Shown here: piece by piece, positions 7,378-12,319 of the stretch
Position numbering within the stretch: position 1 is the first letter of the stretch
Layout of the letters: each line of letters opens with the position of its first letter
Assembly: GCA_005809115.1 (NCBI GenBank)
Contig: SYLK01000680.1
Coordinates: forward strand, 1 to 12,319
Direction of reading: 5' to 3'
Length of the DNA: 12,319 nt
Origin: Planctomyces sp.
GTDB taxonomy: Bacteria > Planctomycetota > Planctomycetia > Planctomycetales > Planctomycetaceae
The notes under the pieces: model-generated
What the model saw: the letters and a program-made list of their open reading frames with translations, nothing else
Told to the model about the DNA's origin: nothing
The model's database searches: none
Position numbers and translations under genes: made by a program

Positions 7378-8670
7378 GTGAAAAACACTTCCGGGATTCT
7401 GCGGTTCGTGCTTCTGGTTTCCTGCACCCATGCCATGGTGCATACGCTGGAATGCTCCATTGGCAGCGTGGAGCAGGTCGTTTCTAAAGAGTTTCGGCTG
7501 ACGAAGGAACAGTCAGGCCAGCTGGGCATGATGTTTCGCCTGCCGTACGGACTGGGTGCGCTGCTGGCGGGGATGCTGGCAGATCGTCTGGGAGCGCGCC
7601 GGGTGCTGACGATGTATCTGGCGGGATCCGCTGCCGTATGTGCCTCATTCCTGTTCACTCCGGCCGTGTCCCTGATGTATGGGCAGCTTTTCGTTCTGGG
7701 TGTATTTGCCAGCATGTATCATCCGGCCGGTCTGGCACTGCTGGCCAACAGTCTTCCTCCCTCAGATCGTGTCCGCGCGCTGGGGATGCACGGGGTCTTC
7801 GGATCCACGGGAATTTCGGTCGCGCCGTTGCTGGCGGGAATCACTCTGTCAATTCGTGAAGATGACTGGCGCGGGTATTTCCTCGTGTTGTGCGGAATGT
7901 GCGGAGCGCTGGCGATTCTGGCTGCAACGCGGCTGAAATCCGTGGCGGAAGTTCGTCTGATGCACAGCGAGAATCCAGTGGCTTCCGGTGCGTCGACAGT
8001 CACAGTGTCGCTGCCGAGATCGGTTGTGAGACTGCAGAGGCTGCCATTTGCGGCGCTGGTCATATCGTCAGGGCTGTCCGGCGTGGTGTACGGCGGCTTT
8101 CTGCATTTCCTGAAGCGATATCTCAGTGAAGCCGGTACTGGGGAGTCAGCCGCGCCGTTTCTGGCGTCGAACCAGGACACCGTGGCCAGCTTTTATACGG
8201 CCGTTGTGCTGAGTTTCGGTGCTGCCGGCCAGTGGCTGACGGGGCGTTATGCACTGCGGGGCCGCCTGCCGGAACAGCTGGCTCTGGTGTATTTCGGGAA
8301 TGCACCGCTGTTGTGGTGGATGTCCGTCGCGCAGGGCAACGCCCGACTGGTGGCTGCCTGCCTGCTGGCGTTCGTGCATTTCATGAACCAGCCGCTGTAT
8401 AACAGCCTGCTGCCGGAATTCATGCCGGCGAACCGAAGGAGCACCTGGTTCGGGTTCAGCAATATGATCGGATTTGGAGTGGGGGCGGTTGGGCCGTGGC
8501 TTGTCGGTCGCGTGGGCAGCGACCGTGACGCGTACCTGTCACTGGCGATGATTGCGATGCTGGCCGGGCTGTTTCCGCTGCTGCTGAAGACGCGCTGGAT
8601 GACCGGATCCGAATCCGCGACCGACTGGACACAGGGCACCGACGATCACGATTCGGTCAGTTCCAGATAG
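7378..8670 (+). CDS. Major facilitator superfamily transporter
   Basis: A protein of 430 residues with about twelve hydrophobic helices, the normal size for a major facilitator transporter. Residues 64-77 (GMLADRLGARRVL region) are the canonical MFS motif between helices 2 and 3, with Asp, Arg and Gly in place. YHPAG (114-118) and GMHGVFGSTGISVAP (136-150) resemble helices 4-5 of fosmidomycin-resistance-type (Fsr) carriers. A long cytoplasmic linker (about 186-220) separates the two halves, and the C-terminal tail (408-430) is short and acidic. The substrate cannot be told from sequence. The start is taken as GTG at 7378 because it keeps a complete first helix (7-25); ATG at 7435 would begin inside that helix. 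The ribosome site is weak. It is transcribed away from the redox cluster and converges on the SecA-like gene, overlapping it by 25 bases. Confidence 0.88.
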   Translation: MKNTSGILRFVLLVSCTHAMVHTLECSIGSVEQVVSKEFRLTKEQSGQLGMMFRLPYGLGALLAGMLADRLGARRVLTMYLAGSAAVCASFLFTPAVSLMYGQLFVLGVFASMYHPAGLALLANSLPPSDRVRALGMHGVFGSTGISVAPLLAGITLSIREDDWRGYFLVLCGMCGALAILAATRLKSVAEVRLMHSENPVASGASTVTVSLPRSVVRLQRLPFAALVISSGLSGVVYGGFLHFLKRYLSEAGTGESAAPFLASNQDTVASFYTAVVLSFGAAGQWLTGRYALRGRLPEQLALVYFGNAPLLWWMSVAQGNARLVAACLLAFVHFMNQPLYNSLLPEFMPANRRSTWFGFSNMIGFGVGAVGPWLVGRVGSDRDAYLSLAMIAMLAGLFPLLLKTRWMTGSESATDWTQGTDDHDSVSSR

Positions 8671-10589
8671 GGATCCAGGCCCATATTCTCATACTGTTCC
8701 AGCCGCATCCGCTCCTGTTTCAGCAGGTGGCGACGCTGTTTGCGGTGCATGCGTTCGAGGAATCGCTGCACCCGGCGAAAGTAGCGGAGCCACGATCGGC
8801 TGAGTTCGCCGCGACTGCCGGAAATAGCGATCCGGCGTTTCCGCAGCACCTCGCGGGGTTCGCGGCAGCGCAGCAGTTCGTCTTCTAGCGACAGGTAGAA
8901 CCGAAACGACCCTGGGTCCCCCTGTCGCGCCGAGCGTCCCACAAGCTGGCGATCGATTCTTCTGGAACTGTGCAGCTCGGTGGCGACGACATGCAGACCG
9001 CCCGCTTTGCGGACACTTTCGTCCAGAATAATATCTGTCCCGCGTCCAGCCATGTTGGTGGCGATTGTGACACGACCGGCCAGGCCTGCCTGTTCCACGA
9101 TCGCGGCTTCGTGTTCGTGGTTTCGGGCGTTGAGGACCTGATGCTGAATGCTGGCCGCCTGCAGTGCCGCGGACAGGGCTTCGGACGCCTCGACGGAAGG
9201 CGTGCCGACCAGCACGGCCCGGCCACTGCGGATCAGTCCGCGGACATCCTCGATGATGGCATCGCGTTTCTGGTCCTGGGTTCGGAAGATCCGACAGGGC
9301 TGTCCGCGACGGATACATTTCCTGTTTGTGGGGATGCGTGTGACGCTGATCTTATAGGTTCGTCGCAGTTCTGCGGCGGCCGGCAGAGCGGTTCCGGTCA
9401 TGCCACACAGGTGCGTATACTGGCGGAAGAAACTCTGAACCGTGATGCGTGCCGCCTCACCGGTCGCGGCCGTGATTGGCACCAGCTCCTTGGCTTCGAT
9501 CGCCTGGTGAAGTCCGTCCTGCCACTTGCGGCCGTCCATCACGCGGCCGGTCCCCTCGTCCACGATGACGATCTTGTTTTCTGCGATGACATAATCCCGA
9601 TCGCGTTCAAAGGCATGCCGGGCGGTGAGGGCATTTTCCACCTGGCCGTAAATCCGTTCCGTATCCATGGAACTGAGCAGCGACGGTTTGGACATCAGCA
9701 CGACTTTGCGGCAGCCATGATCTGTGAGCCAGGCGTTGCGTCGTTCGGGCTCATAGACATAATCCAGGCGCGGCTCCAGCTGAAACGTGGCCCGGTTGCT
9801 CCAGCGGAACAGGTTGACAGTGGCGGGATCGTTCGGCTTCGTCAGTCCGATGATGAGTGGTGTGCGGGCTTCGTCGATGAGAATACTGTCGGCTTCGTCA
9901 ATCAGGGCGAAGTAGTGGTTTCTCTGTACTGGTTCCTCGGTGCCGGCCATCGTCCGCACGAATCTTCGCAGTGAAGGTCCCAGTTCAGGATTTGCGCCTT
10001 TCCGCAGGCGATCCCGCAGGAAATCGAAGCCGAATTCCTTGGATGTTCCGTAGGTGATATCGCACGCGTAATTTCTGCGGCGCTCGTCGGGTTCCATTGG
10101 TTCAAGGATCTTTCCCACGGTCAGCCCGAGCGTGAGGTAGACTTTGCCCATGGATTCGGCATCGCGTTTCGCGAGGTAGTCGTTGACAGTGATCACATGG
10201 CAGCCATGCCCGGGCAGCGCGCGGAGGAACGCCGGCATCGTGGCGGTCAGTGTTTTGCCCTCTCCGGTCTGCATTTCTGCGATATGCCCTTCGAACAGGG
10301 CAATCGCCCCCATGATCTGCACCGGAAAATGCTGCATCCCCAGGGCGCGCCGGGACGCTTCCCGCACAAGTGCGTAGGACTCCGGCAGCAGGGCCGCCAG
10401 CGACGTGCCGGCCTTCGCCTCCCATTGAATCCGACGCCCGGCGGACAGCAGCTCCGCTTCGGAGAGATTCTGCAGTCGTTCGCTCATCCGGATAATGCGG
10501 CGTGCCATGGCCCGCCAGCGAGACCGCCTGGCCGCGGACACGATAAATCCGGATTTCAGCAGGTGATAAATGTGTCCCGGCCAGCTCAT
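8646..10589 (-). CDS. Short SecA-like translocase ATPase
   Basis: ATG at 10589 gives 647 residues; an in-frame TTG at 10595 adds two but has poorer ribosome-site spacing. Numbers below count from that TTG. NBD1 contains the GMQHFPVQ entry (86-93), Walker A MQTGEGKT (108-115) and Walker B LIDEAD (231-236). The preprotein cross-linking domain (about 237-370) ends in IVDEGTGRVMDGRKWQDGLH (344-363). NBD2 has GMTGTA (398-403), PTNR (422-425), NMAGRGTD (514-521) and QLVGRSARQGDPGS (550-563), so the ATPase core looks intact. After SLEDELL (569-575) only about 74 residues remain, a very basic helix-rich tail (580-633). E. coli SecA has roughly 300 residues there. The helical wing, most of the helical scaffold with the two-helix finger, and the C-terminal zinc site are therefore absent. 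It is probably an accessory paralogue, not the housekeeping SecA. It follows the double-propeller gene by 27 bases, whose product could be a dedicated substrate or partner (inference). Confidence 0.93.
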   Translation of the reverse strand: MSWPGHIYHLLKSGFIVSAARRSRWRAMARRIIRMSERLQNLSEAELLSAGRRIQWEAKAGTSLAALLPESYALVREASRRALGMQHFPVQIMGAIALFEGHIAEMQTGEGKTLTATMPAFLRALPGHGCHVITVNDYLAKRDAESMGKVYLTLGLTVGKILEPMEPDERRRNYACDITYGTSKEFGFDFLRDRLRKGANPELGPSLRRFVRTMAGTEEPVQRNHYFALIDEADSILIDEARTPLIIGLTKPNDPATVNLFRWSNRATFQLEPRLDYVYEPERRNAWLTDHGCRKVVLMSKPSLLSSMDTERIYGQVENALTARHAFERDRDYVIAENKIVIVDEGTGRVMDGRKWQDGLHQAIEAKELVPITAATGEAARITVQSFFRQYTHLCGMTGTALPAAAELRRTYKISVTRIPTNRKCIRRGQPCRIFRTQDQKRDAIIEDVRGLIRSGRAVLVGTPSVEASEALSAALQAASIQHQVLNARNHEHEAAIVEQAGLAGRVTIATNMAGRGTDIILDESVRKAGGLHVVATELHSSRRIDRQLVGRSARQGDPGSFRFYLSLEDELLRCREPREVLRKRRIAISGSRGELSRSWLRYFRRVQRFLERMHRKQRRHLLKQERMRLEQYENMGLDPYLELTES

Positions 10590-10616
10590 GCGCAAACCTG
10601 ATCCGATCCCTCGGGC

Positions 10617-12319
10617 CTATCGCTGCAGCAGAACATGGACGCCCCGCTTATTGGACAGCACAATGTCCGGCCGACCGTCAAGGTTCATGTCCCGGATGGA
10701 AAACTGCGTTCCCACACCTGTGCCAGTTCCGGCCATGATCCGGTGCGGCCTGATCTCCGGTGGCCGCCCATGGGCACGCTGCACTTCATACCAGTACATC
10801 ACCACCGGATCGTGAGCACCCGGATCATTTCCGTTGTGCGCAAAGAATCGCTTGCCCGTGACATAGTCCAGCTGACCGTCCCCGTTGATATCCACCTGCT
10901 CCAGCGCATGAGTCTGTGAATGCCGCATGTCGATTTCATGCAGCTGCCATCCGGATTCGCCCTGATTCTCTGCCCACCAGACGCCGAACTGATGAGCCGA
11001 ACTGAACACCAGGTCTGCATCACCGTCCAGGTCGAGATCGTCTGCGTAAATGTTGGCACAGGGGGGCAGCGGCTGCAGTCCCTTGTCGGTTTTCGTGGCG
11101 ACCTCGTGAAACTTCCACGGCCCTGCGGTGTCCAGACTTCCCGGAGATTCCAGCCAGCCATGTGCGATCAGAATGTCGCGGTGACCGTCGCCGTTCATGT
11201 CGCCGACACCCAGACCATGATAATACCGGTTGGACCCGTTTCGCGCCGGGTCGCCGGTTTCATTCACGGCGTGAAACTCGAATTTTGCCGCAGCGTTCTC
11301 GGGCGATGGCAGCGGCAGAAATCCGAGCTGCGACTCGGGCTGTGACCCGATAATCATCTCCGGCACGCCGTCACCATTCAGGTCCTCAAACTCCGGGGAC
11401 TCATTGCAGGCGCTGGTCCACGCCACGTGTTCCGGCCAGTGACCGGCGGCGTTCGCCGCTGCGTTCGTCCCGGGGTTCTCGTACCAGTGAAACGGCTCAC
11501 CGGGGAAGCCGACGAGAATAATATCCTGCCAGCCATCCCGATTGATGTCCCAGGCAAAGTTCGCGAAATTGTTGCTGTAGCCGATGCCCGCCACGAAATC
11601 TCCCGGCGTCCGGATCTCGCCCCGTTTCCATGCGACGCCGTCTTGGTATGCGGGACTTCCGGCTGCCGGTGCGAGGTAAATCATATCACCTGCGATCACA
11701 TCCGGCGTTCCGTCGTTGTTGACGTCCGCGGCCGTGGCTCCTTCAGAACGGAAGCGTTCGTCGAGTGAAATTCGGGTCCAGTGATGGTCTTCTTCTCCCT
11801 GTTCCGGCACTTCGACGCAGTACAGATGGGTCGTGGTTCGCAGAAACAGAGCACTTCCCGCCACCGCTGGCGAAGCCATGAACTCGCCGTCCAGCTGGTT
11901 CTTTGCCAGTTCGCGGTAGTCACGGCTGTCGGCCAGAACCGTGGCAACGCCATTCTGTCCAAAGAAATAGATCCGCCCCTCAGCCGCCAGGGGCGAAGCC
12001 GAGTATTCTCCTGGCAGGCGTTCGAGCCAATAGTCGTCACCGGTGGCGGTACTGACACACCTGAGGATTCCGTTGTCGCACACATAATACAGCCGATCGC
12101 CCGCAACCAGCATGGAAGGCTTCTTCGGGATCTGCCGATCCGACTTCCAGACGATGTGTGAATCCGTCACATCGCCCTGCCCGTCAATTCGTACGGCCAG
12201 CAGGCGGGACTGCAGATAGCTGGTGGCGATGTAGGCGGTGCGGTCGAGAACCACCGGGCGCGGCACGACGGAAAACCCCAGCTGCCCGTAACCAGCCTTC
12301 CAGACTTCCCGCCCGTCAC
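10617..12319 (-). CDS. PQQ-like propeller fused to FG-GAP/VCBS propeller (5' end outside window)
   Basis: The frame is open to the right edge, so the start and any signal peptide lie outside; 566 codons are visible. Numbering starts at the first complete codon. Residues 1-170 look like a PQQ/BamB-type propeller: DGREVWK (1-7), the repeated pattern of a glycine-rich strand then a SPxxxxGxxYF strand (ASPLAAEGRIYFFG at 107-120, ASPAVAG at 148-154), and LYCVE (165-169). This region probably binds no PQQ; such repeats are often purely structural. From about 195 onward seven calcium-binding DxNxDGxxD-type loops occur at 198-206, 257-265, 312-320, 373-381, 427-435, 476-484 and 543-551, indicating a seven-bladed FG-GAP/VCBS propeller that ends the protein. 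It is most likely exported and located at the envelope or outside. It probably shares a transcript with the SecA-like gene 27 bases downstream. No catalytic residues are evident. Confidence 0.9.
   Translation of the reverse strand, partial: DGREVWKAGYGQLGFSVVPRPVVLDRTAYIATSYLQSRLLAVRIDGQGDVTDSHIVWKSDRQIPKKPSMLVAGDRLYYVCDNGILRCVSTATGDDYWLERLPGEYSASPLAAEGRIYFFGQNGVATVLADSRDYRELAKNQLDGEFMASPAVAGSALFLRTTTHLYCVEVPEQGEEDHHWTRISLDERFRSEGATAADVNNDGTPDVIAGDMIYLAPAAGSPAYQDGVAWKRGEIRTPGDFVAGIGYSNNFANFAWDINRDGWQDIILVGFPGEPFHWYENPGTNAAANAAGHWPEHVAWTSACNESPEFEDLNGDGVPEMIIGSQPESQLGFLPLPSPENAAAKFEFHAVNETGDPARNGSNRYYHGLGVGDMNGDGHRDILIAHGWLESPGSLDTAGPWKFHEVATKTDKGLQPLPPCANIYADDLDLDGDADLVFSSAHQFGVWWAENQGESGWQLHEIDMRHSQTHALEQVDINGDGQLDYVTGKRFFAHNGNDPGAHDPVVMYWYEVQRAHGRPPEIRPHRIMAGTGTGVGTQFSIRDMNLDGRPDIVLSNKRGVHVLLQR

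Noticed and set aside
7199..7381. Small plus-strand open frame in the divergent intergenic region
   Set aside because: Sixty codons with no ribosome site and no recognisable product; it ends inside the MFS start.
8970..9974. A 334-codon open frame on the plus strand opposite the SecA-like gene
   Set aside because: It lies wholly antisense to clear SecA motifs, has no recognisable domain, and is expected from GC-rich codon use on the opposite strand.

Overview
The window looks like chromosome from a member of the Planctomycetota. This is inferred from gene content: calcium-binding FG-GAP/VCBS propellers, an ASPIC/UnbV domain, a sulfatase-modifying-factor (FGE) fold on a lipoprotein, a cytochrome with b-type and c-type heme sites, and a short SecA paralogue. 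The DNA is GC-rich and densely coded. No RNA gene, IS element, CRISPR array or long repeat was seen.

Left part (1-7065, minus strand): a five-gene, tightly packed run read right to left. It encodes a Tat-exported histidine-rich protein, a lipoprotein with a degenerate SCO1-like domain plus a seven-blade FG-GAP propeller and UnbV domain, an FGE-fold lipoprotein without the catalytic cysteines, a six-helix membrane protein, and a membrane cytochrome with a cytochrome-b-like helical domain and periplasmic CxxCH hemes, cut by the window's left edge. Gaps are 44, -4, 4 and 33 bases, so these are very probably one operon. A good sigma70-like promoter lies about 90 bases before the first gene. All products point to the cell envelope, and together they suggest an electron-transfer module of unknown substrate.

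Middle (7066-8670): a 312-base divergent intergenic region, then a plus-strand MFS transporter with a GTG start. Its 3' end overlaps the next, convergent gene by 25 bases.

Right part (8646-12319, minus strand): a two-gene run with a 27-base gap. A large protein joining a PQQ/BamB-like propeller to a seven-motif FG-GAP propeller (5' end outside the window) precedes a 647-residue SecA-like ATPase. The ATPase keeps both nucleotide-binding domains and the preprotein-binding domain but lacks the helical wing and the two-helix-finger region.

The two most unusual items are the left-hand redox cluster, with its repeated use of catalytic folds that lost their active residues, and the minimal SecA.
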